DNA from: Arenibacter arenosicollis
GTDB taxonomy: Bacteria > Bacteroidota > Bacteroidia > Flavobacteriales > Flavobacteriaceae
Assembly: GCF_014397245.1 (NCBI RefSeq)
Contig: NZ_JACLHY010000022.1
Location: forward strand, 16,237 to 80,236
DNA: 64,000 nt
Reading direction: 5' to 3'
In this document: one piece after another, positions 55,468-64,000 of the stretch
How the letters are laid out: the number at the start of each line of letters is the position of its first letter
How positions within the stretch are numbered: the first letter of the stretch is position 1
Notes under the pieces: generated by a model
What the model saw: the letters and a program-made list of their open reading frames with translations, nothing else
The model's database searches: none
Told to the model about the DNA's origin: nothing
Translations under genes and position numbers: made by a program

Positions 55468-56307
55468 ATGCAAAAATTATTATACCATATTCTAGCACTA
55501 TCCTATGGTGCCTACTTTAATTCCATAGCCCTACTCTCTGAAAAGGAAGTGGGCCAGAAGGCCTTCAAACTTTTTAGTACCCCAAGAAAAGGTAGGGTTT
55601 TACCCGAACAGGAGGAATACTTACAAAAGTTTCTAGGAGAAAGGATATTGGCAAACAATACTAGCCTACAGACCTATCAATGGCCTGGGGCACAGGAAAC
55701 CGTCTTATTATTACACGGTTGGGAAAGCAATGCCTTTAGGTGGCGGAATCTCATTGAAAAATTACAGGAAAGGGAATTTAATATCATTGCCTTCGATGCT
55801 CCAGGCCATGGGTATTCCGAAGGTAAAAATCTGAATGTGGTCACCTATGCCGAAAGTGCCCGGCATCTTATAGACATGTACCAACCAAAATATATAATTG
55901 GGCATTCTATGGGCGGACTTGCCACACTCCACAACCAATATCAAAATCCAAATACCTCCATCGAAAAAATAGTGACCCTCGGGGCTCCGGCAGAACTGTC
56001 AGAATTGATGGCCCATTATCAGAATCTACTTAAATTCAACAACAAGGTTTTAAAGGGTTTGGACCAACATCTTTACGAGCATCACAATTTTCGAATCAAT
56101 GATATTTCCACACCCAAGTTTGCAAAATCCATCACACAAAAAGGATTGATCATACATGATGAATGGGATACCATAACTCCCTTTAGCGCCTCGGAACGAC
56201 TACACAAAAACTGGAAAAACAGCAGATTGATCAAAACCCAGGGGCTTGGCCATTCCTTGCATCAGGAAGACCTCAACCTACAGATCGCCGATTTTTTAAA
56301 GGCTTAA
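55468..56307 (+). CDS. Alpha/beta hydrolase
   Basis: The 279-residue hydrolase has the oxyanion-hole motif LLLHGWESNAFRW, the nucleophile elbow IIGHSMGGLATL, an acid in LIIHDEWDTITPF and the catalytic His in GLGHSLHQED. It lacks an obvious signal peptide, although the first 20 residues are hydrophobic. The substrate is unknown; esterase or lipase-like activity on small esters is the default guess. Confidence 0.9.
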   Translation: MQKLLYHILALSYGAYFNSIALLSEKEVGQKAFKLFSTPRKGRVLPEQEEYLQKFLGERILANNTSLQTYQWPGAQETVLLLHGWESNAFRWRNLIEKLQEREFNIIAFDAPGHGYSEGKNLNVVTYAESARHLIDMYQPKYIIGHSMGGLATLHNQYQNPNTSIEKIVTLGAPAELSELMAHYQNLLKFNNKVLKGLDQHLYEHHNFRINDISTPKFAKSITQKGLIIHDEWDTITPFSASERLHKNWKNSRLIKTQGLGHSLHQEDLNLQIADFLKA

Positions 56308-56411
56308 AATTTTGGGCCATTTCCAGATTCTGGGATATCTACTTCTTTAATATTGCTTATTTTTAGGTCTTGGGACTAGGCCCTAATACTAAAAATATAA
56401 CACATTTATAT

Positions 56412-56837
56412 ATGTCAGAAATAACACCCTTCCATATTGCCATACCAGTACATAATTTGGCCGACTGCCGCACCTTTTACGGGGAGATATTAAATTGTGA
56501 AGAAGGAAGAAGCAGTGACCATTGGGTAGATTTTAATCTATTTGGCCACCAATTGGTGATTCATTACAAACCAAAATCCAAGGAAGAAGAATTGCACGTT
56601 AATCCGGTAGATGGCAAAAATGTACCCGTACCCCATTATGGAGTAGTGCTACCATGGGATACCTTTATAACCTTTTCGGAAGAACTTATTGGCAAAGGGG
56701 TCAACTTTGTTATAGAGCCCTATATCCGATTTAAAGGGGAGGTTGGCGAACAGGCCACCATGTTCTTTTTGGATCCTGCCGGAAATGCGCTGGAATTCAA
56801 AGCTTTTAAAGATATAGGACAATTATTTGCAAAATAA
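56412..56837 (+). CDS. VOC-family (glyoxalase fold) protein
   Basis: Starting at 56412 ([20 protein letters not shown]) the product has 141 residues with a typical VOC opening and the motifs [32 protein letters not shown] and [15 protein letters not shown]. Metal-binding candidates are His8, the His in VIHY and Glu in LEFKAF, as in fosmidomycin/glyoxalase relatives. Substrate unknown. An upstream in-frame ATG at 56370 adds residues not seen in the family. Confidence 0.88.
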   Translation: MSEITPFHIAIPVHNLADCRTFYGEILNCEEGRSSDHWVDFNLFGHQLVIHYKPKSKEEELHVNPVDGKNVPVPHYGVVLPWDTFITFSEELIGKGVNFVIEPYIRFKGEVGEQATMFFLDPAGNALEFKAFKDIGQLFAK

Positions 56838-56898
56838 CCACCCCACAGTCCATGACATTTTATTCCTTTAATTATTCAACATAGAGAACCTAAAAAAT

Positions 56899-57735
56899 CT
56901 ATAGATTTTTCATAAACTTCATATTGTGCTCCATACTCTCAAAAGGGGTACTGGCATACTCCTCTTGCTCTATAAAAATATATTCTAATCCAGATTCCTT
57001 TTTATGCTCAAGCATTTGGGCAATATTCAATCCTCCCTTTCCAAACTCGGTGCTTTCTTTTTTCACCATATCCATATCCTTTAGATGCCATAAAGGAAAT
57101 CTCCCCTCATAGCGTTTAAAATAGTCCAAGGGATCCTTTCCTGCCACGACTACCCATCCCAGATCAAGTTCCATATGCACAAGGTCTGGTTGTGTATTGT
57201 TCAATAAAATATCGTAGAATACTTCCCCATTTTCGGATTCAAATTCATATTCGTGGTTGTGGTACCCAAATTTTATATTTCTAGACTTACATTCTTCCCC
57301 GGCCTTATTGAAGGCCTCGGCAACCGACTTATAGTTATCCGCTGTTTGCCCTTCAGTGGGCATGGAAGAACAAATTAAATATTCCTGGCCGGACTCAGCG
57401 GCTTGATCCATGGTATTCTGCCAATTTTCGTCCAAGGCAACGTGACCACTCCTAAGTGTCATGCCAAGATCGCTGCAAACATCTTTCATTTCTTTAGGCT
57501 TTAGACCGTAATAAAGTCCTTTTGTGCTTCTAGCGGATTCAATTTGCTTAATTCCCAGTGCCGCTATTTTCTTTAAAGTTCCAACGGCATCTTCGGTCAT
57601 TTCCTTCCGAAAGGTGTACAATTGTACCCCTAAATTTTTCTTGGGATTCTTTGCTAGCAAAGTAAACGATGGCAACAATACCACCCCCGCTGCCAACATC
57701 CCCGACTGAACTAAAAAATCTTTTCTGGTTGTCAT
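56899..57735 (-). CDS. Exported sugar phosphate isomerase/epimerase-like protein
   Basis: This 278-residue protein has a twin-arginine-like start (TTRKDFLVQSGMLAAGVVLL; only one Arg, so Sec export is possible) and a xylose isomerase-like TIM barrel. Metal-site motifs are KFGYHNHEYEFE, HMELDLGWVVVAGKDP, FPLWHLKDMD and YIFIEQEEY. It probably isomerises or cleaves a sugar derivative outside the cytoplasm. It reads in the same direction as the aldo/keto reductase and esterase genes upstream; the three may form a catabolic unit. Confidence 0.88.
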   Translation of the reverse strand: MTTRKDFLVQSGMLAAGVVLLPSFTLLAKNPKKNLGVQLYTFRKEMTEDAVGTLKKIAALGIKQIESARSTKGLYYGLKPKEMKDVCSDLGMTLRSGHVALDENWQNTMDQAAESGQEYLICSSMPTEGQTADNYKSVAEAFNKAGEECKSRNIKFGYHNHEYEFESENGEVFYDILLNNTQPDLVHMELDLGWVVVAGKDPLDYFKRYEGRFPLWHLKDMDMVKKESTEFGKGGLNIAQMLEHKKESGLEYIFIEQEEYASTPFESMEHNMKFMKNL

Positions 57736-57750
57736 ATATTTATTCTTTTA

Positions 57751-58722
57751 TTACTGCGACCATGAAGTGGGCTTCCTATCCCACCTGTGGCCTTTCAATT
57801 CCTGATATAACTCTTTGGACAAGCCCTTTCCATCACTCATTGCCGTATTCATTAGCACATTTTTTTCCTTGCGCATTCCAGGGATAATGGTACTTACCGT
57901 TTTGTTCATGGCAATAAAACGCAAAGCCATTTCGGGCATAGTCATTCCCTTAGGAACAATAGGTCTCAATAAATCTGCCTTTTCTGCACTCTGAATTAAA
58001 TTTTCGGGAACAAAATAAGTCCCTCTCCAATCCCCTTCAGGGAAAGTAGTCTCCTTGGTAATATTTCCTGTCAAGGTTCCTTCATCAAAAGGAACCCGTG
58101 CAATAACGGCAATATCCAAAGCCTCACATAACGGAAAAAGAACATCTTCCGGGGCTTGATCAAAAATATTGTAAATCACCTGCACTGCGTCGAACATTCC
58201 AGTCTTAAGAGCCATAATCCCATTTTCGGGCTCCCAACGGTTAACACTGATACCCATGGCCGCAACCTTTCCGGACGTTTTTAAATCTTCCACCGCCCTT
58301 CGCCATTCTTCCCGATCGGTCCAACTGTCGTCCCAAGTATGGAATTGCATCAAATCTATTTGGTCCGCCCCTAAATTCTTAAGGGTCTTTTCCGTATACT
58401 CTAGAATATGGGAATTAGGATAGGATTCCTCCAGACTATACTCTGGCTTCGCCGGCCATTTAAAATTTTTCGCTGGAATCTTACTGGCAGTATATAATTT
58501 TTTATTGGGATGTCTTCGCAATAATTCGCCGAGTAATTTTTCACTGTGTCCATGCCCGTAAGCCCAAGCAGTATCAAAAAAATTAACACCGTTTTCCACG
58601 GCAAGATCTAACGCTTTGGCAGACAATAGGTCATCGGACTCGGTCCATCCACCCATGCCCCACATTCCATATCCTATTTCACTTACATCCCAATGGGTCT
58701 TACCAAATTTTCTTTTGATCAT
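57751..58722 (-). CDS. Aldo/keto reductase
   Basis: The 323-residue enzyme has the AKR tetrad: Asp and Tyr in FFDTAWAYGHGHSEK, Lys in YTASKIPAKN and His in LMQFHTWDDS. The NADPH-binding region is TVSTIIPGMRKEKNV near the end. It should reduce an aldehyde or sugar ketone in the cytoplasm. It is 15 bases upstream of the isomerase-like gene and 50 bases downstream of the esterase. Confidence 0.93.
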   Translation of the reverse strand: MIKRKFGKTHWDVSEIGYGMWGMGGWTESDDLLSAKALDLAVENGVNFFDTAWAYGHGHSEKLLGELLRRHPNKKLYTASKIPAKNFKWPAKPEYSLEESYPNSHILEYTEKTLKNLGADQIDLMQFHTWDDSWTDREEWRRAVEDLKTSGKVAAMGISVNRWEPENGIMALKTGMFDAVQVIYNIFDQAPEDVLFPLCEALDIAVIARVPFDEGTLTGNITKETTFPEGDWRGTYFVPENLIQSAEKADLLRPIVPKGMTMPEMALRFIAMNKTVSTIIPGMRKEKNVLMNTAMSDGKGLSKELYQELKGHRWDRKPTSWSQ

Positions 58723-58772
58723 ACTTTTTCTTTACTTTCTTGCTCCTTGAAATCCCGTACATTAATTATTTA

Positions 58773-59633
58773 TCAATACTGATGAAAGGCATCGGAGACA
58801 AACTCCAATACCACAGGCAGGGATTCCCTCCAATAGGTCCAACTATGGCGACCTTCCCTTACCCTATATTCATGCGGTACATCTTTCTTTTTCATTGCAA
58901 TATGCACCAAACTATTCCCTTCATAAAGAAAATCGTCATCACCACAATCTATAAACCATCTAACAGATTTCATGTCCTCTACCGATGAAGTTTGAATCAA
59001 TGACAGTGCATTGTGTTTTTCGTGATAAGCGCTTACAACGCTGTCTTCATAATTCTCGTTATTACTTTTTAGCCGTTGTTTAAAATCGTCCAAACTTAGA
59101 GCACCGATATAGGCACTCAACGGACAAGCAGACGAAAACAATTCAGGATGGCGCAAGGCATACATGAACGAACCACCGCCTCCCATGGAAAGACCGGCAA
59201 TTGCCCTATACCTTTTCTCACTCTTAATGCGATACTTTTTTTCAACAAATGGCATTAATTCCTCAAAAAAGAAATCTTCATAACGCCAATCCCCTTTAAT
59301 GGAATTAAAATACCCCCTAGTTCCGGTATTGGCATCCGGCATAATAATGATCATAGGAGTAGTTTTTCCCTCTTTAATGGCATTGTCGGTAATACGTAAC
59401 ACCTCTCCGAATTGTACCCAGCCCGTTTGATCATCACCAGCACCATGTAATAAATAAAGTACCGGGTAGCTCCTATTGGAAGTTTCATAGTCCGGAGGTA
59501 AATACACAGCAAATTTCCTATCACTTTTGAGAATTTCACTCTTCATGGTAAGTGCGTCGAATACTTTTCCGCTCTGTCCCGCAACCGGTAATGCGAAAAT
59601 GAGCACCCATAGCAATAGTACGTTCTTTATCAT
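58773..59633 (-). CDS. Secreted esterase (Esterase D/feruloyl-esterase-like alpha/beta hydrolase)
   Basis: A 286-residue protein with a signal peptide (VLIFALPVAGQSG). Motifs are FAVYLPPDYETSNRSYPVLYLLHG, IIIMPDANTG, the nucleophile GLSMGGGGSF, an acid in FIDCGDDDF and a His in VREGRHSWTYW. These are typical of esterases that remove acyl groups from polysaccharides. It is not next to the PUL but might act on the same polymers. Confidence 0.9.
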   Translation of the reverse strand: MIKNVLLLWVLIFALPVAGQSGKVFDALTMKSEILKSDRKFAVYLPPDYETSNRSYPVLYLLHGAGDDQTGWVQFGEVLRITDNAIKEGKTTPMIIIMPDANTGTRGYFNSIKGDWRYEDFFFEELMPFVEKKYRIKSEKRYRAIAGLSMGGGGSFMYALRHPELFSSACPLSAYIGALSLDDFKQRLKSNNENYEDSVVSAYHEKHNALSLIQTSSVEDMKSVRWFIDCGDDDFLYEGNSLVHIAMKKKDVPHEYRVREGRHSWTYWRESLPVVLEFVSDAFHQY

Positions 59634-59693
59634 TTTATAATGGTTTCTTTATTACTGAAGGAATTAATTGAAGTGAGATTGAAAGCATCCTAT

Positions 59694-60881
59694 TTATTGA
59701 AGCCCTGGAATTTCGACCATTTCGTTTACGTCTAAATCATAATCCACTCCGTCTACCATAAACCCGAACAAATTGAAGAAATCCTTTTCATAACCCTTAA
59801 GGTCCCCTATTTTCGGTAAGGATTCCGTGGTAGCCAACTTCCAAAGTTCTGCTACCTTGGCCTGTACATCATCTCTCATTTCCCAATCATCTATACGTAT
59901 TCTCCCTTGATCATCTGTGGGCATATTATCTGCATACAAACGATCCTGGAACAAACGTTGAATCTGCTCTATACATCCTTCATGTATACCCTCCTCCTTC
60001 ATTACCTTGTACAATAGGGATATATATAATGGAATAACCGGAATGGCAGAACTAGCTTGGGTAACCAATGCCTTGTTAACAGATACATAAGCATTGCCAT
60101 TTAATGGTTTTAAACTGTCCGTTATGGCAAAAGCTGTAGATTCCAAATGATCCTTGGCACGACCAATGGTTCCTTTTCTATACACAGCTTCGGTAAGTGA
60201 TGGCCCAATATAAGAGTAGGCTATGGTTGTAAATCCCTCAGAAAGCAATTCTTCCTTTTTTAAGGCATCGATCCACATTTTCCAATCTTCACCTCCCATA
60301 ACCGCTACCGTATTCTCTATGTCATCCCCTTGAGCAGGTTCAATGGACACCTCCGATATTACTCCTGTATGAAAGTCGACCGTTTTATTTTGAAATTTGC
60401 CACCGATTGGTTTTAAAACCGATTTATATTTTACTCCAGTATCTGGATGTGTCCTTACCGGAGAAGCCAAACTATAGATAACCATATCTATTTTACCTAA
60501 ATCAGCTTTGATCAGATCTAGGGTTTGTTTTTTAATTTCATTTGAAAAGGCATCCCCGTTGATGCTTTTTGCGTAAAGCCCTGCCTTATTTGCTTCTTTT
60601 TCGAAGGCTGCACTGTTGTACCATCCTGGCGAAGCTGGACGTCCTTCTGAAGGTGGTTTTTCAAAAAACACTCCTATGGTAGAGGCCCCGGAACCAAATG
60701 CACTTGTAATCCTTGAGGCCAGACCAAAACCAGTCGAAGCCCCTATTACCAAAACTTTTTTTGCTCCGTCTATGGTCCCTTTGGACTTAACATATTCAAT
60801 TTGATCAATAACATTTTGTTCGCACCCTTTAGGATGTGAGGTCAGGCAAATAAATCCGCGTGTTCTAGGCTCTATTATCAT
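59694..60881 (-). CDS. fabV: Enoyl-ACP/trans-2-enoyl-CoA reductase FabV
   Basis: This 395-residue member of the short-chain dehydrogenase superfamily has the long FabV N terminus (PRTRGFICLTSHPKGCEQNV), the NADH-binding loop VLVIGASTGFGLASRI and the catalytic Tyr-x8-Lys in VYRKGTIGRAK. It catalyses the last reduction of the fatty acid elongation cycle, or reduces enoyl-CoA. FabV enzymes are typically resistant to triclosan. Single gene; length is normal. Confidence 0.95.
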   Translation of the reverse strand: MIIEPRTRGFICLTSHPKGCEQNVIDQIEYVKSKGTIDGAKKVLVIGASTGFGLASRITSAFGSGASTIGVFFEKPPSEGRPASPGWYNSAAFEKEANKAGLYAKSINGDAFSNEIKKQTLDLIKADLGKIDMVIYSLASPVRTHPDTGVKYKSVLKPIGGKFQNKTVDFHTGVISEVSIEPAQGDDIENTVAVMGGEDWKMWIDALKKEELLSEGFTTIAYSYIGPSLTEAVYRKGTIGRAKDHLESTAFAITDSLKPLNGNAYVSVNKALVTQASSAIPVIPLYISLLYKVMKEEGIHEGCIEQIQRLFQDRLYADNMPTDDQGRIRIDDWEMRDDVQAKVAELWKLATTESLPKIGDLKGYEKDFFNLFGFMVDGVDYDLDVNEMVEIPGLQ

Positions 60882-61044
60882 TTCTTAATTTATTTTTCGC
60901 ACTTCCCTGAGGTAGGGGTATATCATGGTGCATATTATTTATAATTTTCCCAATTATCGAAGATATATAAAAGATTCAAAAGACAAAGTTGTAGCGGCCG
61001 AAATTGCATCTTTTAATGTGGATTTATATGTAATTAGCCCGATT

Positions 61045-62208
61045 CTAAGGTAATTGCTCTAACAAAAATCGCTTAACATTCTCGCCCATAATGGCTCTAA
61101 TCTCATCTTCCGAAAACCCTTGGTTCATTAATTCCTGAACCAAAAAAGGCAGCCCGGTTACATCTATTGGGGTGGTAGCCGCACCATCAAAATCGGAACC
61201 TAGGGCCACATGATCAACGCCCACCAAATCCCGTACATATTTCATGGCCTCCGCAATATGTTTAATTTCCCCTTTAATGGCTCCCTTAAAAAACCCTATA
61301 CCAATAAGTCCCCCTGAGGCAGCTATTCTTTTTATATGATGATCCGATATATTCCGGGGACTATCCTTGGTTCCCTTTACACCTGTGTGGGACACCAAAA
61401 CAGGTTTTGTAGTTAGATCCAAAATATCATCGATCATTTTTGGCGACACATGTGCCACATCTATTATTACTCCCAATTGATTCATCTTATGAATTACCTC
61501 CCTACCAAAATCGGTAAGCCCCTCCCCTGACATACCGTGCGCAGACCCACCAAGTTCATTGTCAAAAAAATGGGTAGGAGCCATCATTCTGACCCCTTCG
61601 TAGTAAAGATTTTGTAGATTTTCCAATTTTCCTTCCAGGCAATGCGCTCCTTCAACACCCAAAAAACCGCCAATAACCTTAGGATCTACTCTCTTTAAAT
61701 CTACTAAATGTTTCAAATCTTGAGCCGATTTTACCAATATAAACTTGCCATCATACTTCTTTGGGTAGTCATGTAATGCTCTTGCCTGATAAACAGCTCG
61801 CTTGTACAGGCTAAACCATTTGTCCGGCAACCGACCCTGCACAAAATTCAACATTGTAATTTTATCGAACGCATCTGCGCTATTCCGGTTGAAATTCTGT
61901 CCTTTAGGGGATTTGGTAACAATGGTAAACGCCTGTAAACTCATTTTAGCTTCCTGCATTCTCGGAAAATCCAAATGGGCATAATCCAGTCGTTTGGTCA
62001 GGTCACGATCCCACAGAAGGGCATCACAGTGCAGATCGGCAATAAATTGAAGGGATTTATACAGTTTCTTTGCTTCGGTCCCCAGTTCTCTTGGGTCGTT
62101 GTATTCCACTAGGTTCATCTGCCTGTCCAAAATAGGAGATGCGATAAGGGTTGTTAAGAAATAAAGGAATAGCACAAGGGCCAAAGTGTATCTAAGGATC
62201 TTTTTCAT
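61045..62208 (-). CDS. Membrane dipeptidase (M19 family)
   Basis: The 387-residue protein has an N-terminal membrane anchor (YTLALVLFLYFLTTLIA) and the M19 zinc motifs: FIADLHCDALLWDRDL, GVEGAHCLEG, VIIDVAHVSPKMI, VLVSHTGVKGTKDSPRNISD and HVALGSDFDGA. It hydrolyses dipeptides on the periplasmic face, with a possible role in peptidoglycan peptide recycling. A -7 box TAAATTTG ends one base before the ATG, so the mRNA may be leaderless. Confidence 0.93.
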   Translation of the reverse strand: MKKILRYTLALVLFLYFLTTLIASPILDRQMNLVEYNDPRELGTEAKKLYKSLQFIADLHCDALLWDRDLTKRLDYAHLDFPRMQEAKMSLQAFTIVTKSPKGQNFNRNSADAFDKITMLNFVQGRLPDKWFSLYKRAVYQARALHDYPKKYDGKFILVKSAQDLKHLVDLKRVDPKVIGGFLGVEGAHCLEGKLENLQNLYYEGVRMMAPTHFFDNELGGSAHGMSGEGLTDFGREVIHKMNQLGVIIDVAHVSPKMIDDILDLTTKPVLVSHTGVKGTKDSPRNISDHHIKRIAASGGLIGIGFFKGAIKGEIKHIAEAMKYVRDLVGVDHVALGSDFDGAATTPIDVTGLPFLVQELMNQGFSEDEIRAIMGENVKRFLLEQLP

Positions 62209-62209
62209 G

Positions 62210-62217
62210 CAAATTTA
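62210..62217 (-). promoter_or_regulatory. -7 element adjoining the dipeptidase start
   Basis: TAAATTTG on the minus strand matches TAnnTTTG, with a single C before the ATG. A TTG exists 14 bases further upstream, short of the usual 17-23. Transcription would start within the first codons, so a TSS at or in the ATG must be checked before trusting it. Confidence 0.35.
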
Positions 62218-62262
62218 CCACTTTAATTACCCAAAAATTAATGAATTAAAAATTAAAAACAG

Positions 62263-62302
62263 CTATAAACCCCATCGATTTATAAATCGATGGGGTTTAT
62301 AG
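62263..62302. repeat. Perfect 40-base palindrome in a divergent intergenic region
   Basis: Every one of the 20 base pairs about the centre (62282/62283) is complementary; the arms include AAACCCCATCGATTTA. It lies between the dipeptidase (minus) and a small lipoprotein gene (plus). A T-rich tract follows on the minus strand. It looks like a terminator or cruciform, but no gene is known to end here. Confidence 0.85.
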
Positions 62303-62416
62303 GTATTATTTATGTTATTCCAGCTTCAAAGAATCATTAAATATCACAAAACAAATGTGAAATTAAAACGTTATAAAACAAATTGAATTTGGATAAACCC
62401 ACTAAACTCTGAACTC

Positions 62417-62557
62417 ATGAAAAAAATAAGCTACTTAGCAACAGTTCTCTTTTGCATTATTGCCTTAAACAGTTGCACCAATGACGAAGATGACGAAAAA
62501 ATTGATGTCCTAACACCAACCGACAGTACTCAAGTGATTCTTGAACCGACGGAATAG
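62417..62557 (+). CDS. Small 46-residue lipoprotein
   Basis: The ORF encodes MKKISYLATVLFCIIALNSC, a clean Sec/lipobox signal with Cys20, followed by only 26 residues rich in Asp, Glu and Thr (TNDEDDEKIDVLTPTDSTQV). The Asp after the Cys neighbourhood (CTNDEDD) resembles acidic surface-export signals of Bacteroidetes lipoproteins. Function unknown. A strong hairpin terminator follows within 10 bases, supporting a real, independently transcribed gene. Confidence 0.65.
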   Translation: MKKISYLATVLFCIIALNSCTNDEDDEKIDVLTPTDSTQVILEPTE

Positions 62558-62562
62558 GGCAG

Positions 62563-62610
62563 AAAAAAGGGCGATTTGGAGATTATCATGCTCCAAATCG
62601 ACCTTTTATT
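62563..62610. terminator. Hairpin terminator after the small lipoprotein gene
   Basis: GCGATTTGGAG and CTCCAAATCG pair around a 9-base loop, extended by A-rich and T-rich flanks (AAAAAAGG and CCTTTTATTTTC). It can end transcripts on both strands, serving the histidine kinase gene as well. Confidence 0.85.
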
Positions 62611-62708
62611 TTCTTTTTCCTTCCTTTATTGCCCGTTACAAGTCTAAATAGGTAACAGTAGAATTACTTAAAGGTTATAGTAAAGGTAACTCCCTTATTA
62701 ACTTCACT

Positions 62709-63746
62709 TTATATGGCAATAGCACCTCCTAGGCTAGTAATATGATTATATACCAGATAGAGCCCAACCCCTTTACTATCGCCATTATGATGAAACTTTT
62801 GGTTTAACCCAAAAATTTTATCCCCAAACTTTTCCATGTCAAAACCAAGACCATTGTCGGTATAAATCAGCTGTTTCTTACCCTCTTCAACCCGTGTTGT
62901 TAAAGAAATAACAGGAGCAACATCCGGTCTTGCATATTTTATGGAATTGGTCAACAGATTTAGGAAAATACTTTCCATAAAATTTATGTTGTACCGTACA
63001 CCTTTTAAACCGGAAAAATCGACCTTAAAAGTTACATTGGCATTATTCAACAAGGAACTGATGGATAATTTAACTTGTTTGAGTACCATCATGAAATCTA
63101 CCTCTTCCAATTCTATCTTCGCAGAATCTTTATTGCTCAATAGGTCTACGTACTTGTTTAGGGATTTGTTAAGTCCCTCCGTAGCCATCTTCATATAATC
63201 CAAGGTTTCCAATACATCGGCATCATCAATTTTACTAAAATCCAGAAATCCAAAAATGGATAATAAATTGTTTACCGGCGACCTTAAATTATGAGAAGTA
63301 GTATAATTTAGTTGTTTTAATTCTTGGTTTTTATTTACAAGGTTTACAAGATGGTCTATCCGCTCTTTCTCCAATTTCTTTTTATGGGTAATATTTTTAG
63401 CTATGGCGTATATCAATTTTTCGTCCTCCAAGGGAATCGAAGTCCAATGCAACCAGATTATCTCCCCAGATTTGCAGACATATCTATTTTCATAATTGAC
63501 CAAGGGTACATTATTTTTTAAATTATCCCTATATCGTGCCGTTAGGTCCCTATCTTCCTCAAAGATAAATTCTCGTATTTTTCTTGAAAATAACTCTTCC
63601 TCCGAATAACCCAGTAGTTGTATCAGAGCAGGGTTTACTTTTTTAAAATAACCATCAAAACCCGCTATACACAGCAGGTCCATGGAAAGGTTAAAAAACG
63701 GCTCAAGGCTAAGGTTTTTAGTATTCTGTATACGGGATTCTGGCAT
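62709..63746 (-). CDS. PAS-domain sensor histidine kinase, C terminus cut by an in-frame stop
   Basis: A 345-residue cytoplasmic kinase with one PAS/PAC unit (about 15-125: MDLLCIAGFDGYFKKVNPAL, RYVCKSGEIIWLHWTS), a DHp helix with His152 in NYTTSHNLRSPVNNLLSIFG and an HATPase domain (FLNLLTNSIKYARP, YTDNGLGFD, GVGLYLVYNHITSLGG). The normal frame would continue after GGAIAI as SEVNKGVTFTITFK, but a TAA (62709-62711) stands where a Glu codon is expected. The lost piece is the last beta strand of the ATPase fold. The kinase may still work, or the gene may be decaying. It has no adjacent receiver gene. Confidence 0.88.
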   Translation of the reverse strand: MPESRIQNTKNLSLEPFFNLSMDLLCIAGFDGYFKKVNPALIQLLGYSEEELFSRKIREFIFEEDRDLTARYRDNLKNNVPLVNYENRYVCKSGEIIWLHWTSIPLEDEKLIYAIAKNITHKKKLEKERIDHLVNLVNKNQELKQLNYTTSHNLRSPVNNLLSIFGFLDFSKIDDADVLETLDYMKMATEGLNKSLNKYVDLLSNKDSAKIELEEVDFMMVLKQVKLSISSLLNNANVTFKVDFSGLKGVRYNINFMESIFLNLLTNSIKYARPDVAPVISLTTRVEEGKKQLIYTDNGLGFDMEKFGDKIFGLNQKFHHNGDSKGVGLYLVYNHITSLGGAIAI

Positions 63747-63925
63747 TGTGGAAATATACGGTTTTTTATTAAAAGCTAAAGGAAATTACTTTTTGAGATC
63801 TAAGGCCACTCTCTTTCACCCATAATTAAAAGCATCCGAATTCCCATTAGATTGCTACTCGCCAAGGTATTAAATGTCTAGTCCTAAATAACCGTTACGG
63901 TTTATAGGATTAAAAATAGTTAATT

Positions 63926-63957
63926 AAGCTCAACGGCCATAGTGCCGTTGAGCTTTT
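63926..63957. terminator. Hairpin terminator near the right edge
   Basis: AGCTCAACGGC and GCCGTTGAGCT around CATAGT are followed by TTTT on the plus strand and TTAATT on the minus strand. No plus-strand gene ends here, so it probably closes a minus-strand gene entering from outside the window. Confidence 0.75.
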
Positions 63958-63962
63958 GTGAT

Positions 63963-64000
63963 TTATATGTTCTCATTGTTATCTCTTGTTGGCCGTGCAT
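63963..64000 (-). CDS. Possible C-terminal end of a minus-strand gene (partial)
   Basis: A minus-strand frame enters at the right edge, reads ARPTRDNNENI and stops with TAA at 63963-63965, six bases before the terminator. Only 11 residues are visible, so the call rests on the terminator placement. Confidence 0.3.
   Translation of the reverse strand, partial: ARPTRDNNENI

Noticed and set aside
63926..63957. tRNA-like structure near the right edge
   Set aside because: Only a single terminator-type hairpin is present; no cloverleaf arms or CCA-adjacent pattern could be found.

Overview
The window looks like chromosomal DNA of a marine-type member of the Flavobacteriaceae (Bacteroidetes). The evidence is AT-rich intergenic DNA, almost no Shine-Dalgarno sequences, promoter elements of the Bacteroidetes TAnnTTTG type, many Sec lipoproteins, a SusC/SusD pair with a hybrid two-component regulator and an agarase-like glycoside hydrolase, and clade II nitrous oxide reduction genes. 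I see no transposase, integrase, phage gene, tRNA, rRNA or CRISPR array. The genus cannot be fixed from this sequence alone.

Layout. 0-4.6 kb: end of an unknown gene, a small membrane protein, a membrane-anchored EEP-family phosphohydrolase, a large HPII-type catalase and a 51-residue membrane peptide. 4.6-12.3 kb: a minus-strand nitrous oxide reductase operon, in transcription order cytochrome c, fasciclin lipoprotein, nosZ, a NosB-like membrane protein, nosL, a small cupin, nosD, nosF, nosY. A Crp/Fnr-type box sits upstream in class II geometry. 12.7-17.2 kb: a three-subunit acyl-CoA (probably propionyl-CoA) carboxylase plus a TesB thioesterase. 17.4-20.4 kb: two tiny membrane proteins, DNA polymerase IV, a block of intergenic repeats, and QueE. 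20.5-31.9 kb: mixed accessory genes, including a VIT1-like transporter, a sulfatase, a subclass B1 metallo-beta-lactamase close to Bacteroides CcrA in motif, a secreted Gfo/Idh/MocA oxidoreductase, DUF1801-type proteins, a frameshifted TPR lipoprotein followed by an Sco1/SenC protein, and an atypical CDF-like membrane protein. 31.9-33.2 kb: a compact group of a thioredoxin-like protein, a DUF2024 protein and a MarR regulator with a C-terminal four-cysteine motif. Related palindromes precede all three genes. 33.4-37.9 kb: an S9 peptidase, then a PAS protein with a phosphoacceptor-type helix but no kinase ATPase domain, overlapping a CheY-like receiver. 38.3-53.1 kb: a polysaccharide utilisation locus read on the minus strand: hybrid sensor/AraC regulator, SusC, SusD, an FG-GAP/UnbV lipoprotein and a GH50-like lipoprotein. 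53.3-64 kb: HerA-like ATPase, hydrolases, VOC protein, sugar isomerase-like protein, aldo/keto reductase, esterase, FabV, membrane dipeptidase, a small lipoprotein and a PAS histidine kinase cut short by an in-frame stop.

How the parts work together. The nos genes would let the cell respire N2O under oxygen limitation. The PUL would sense, import and cut a galactan-like polysaccharide. The carboxylase block handles short acyl-CoA. The less expected parts are the MarR group with its repeated operator and cysteine motif, the catalytic-domain-less PAS/DHp protein paired with a single receiver, the fasciclin and cupin genes inside the nos operon, and three broken reading frames (27.6, 28.4 and 62.7 kb).
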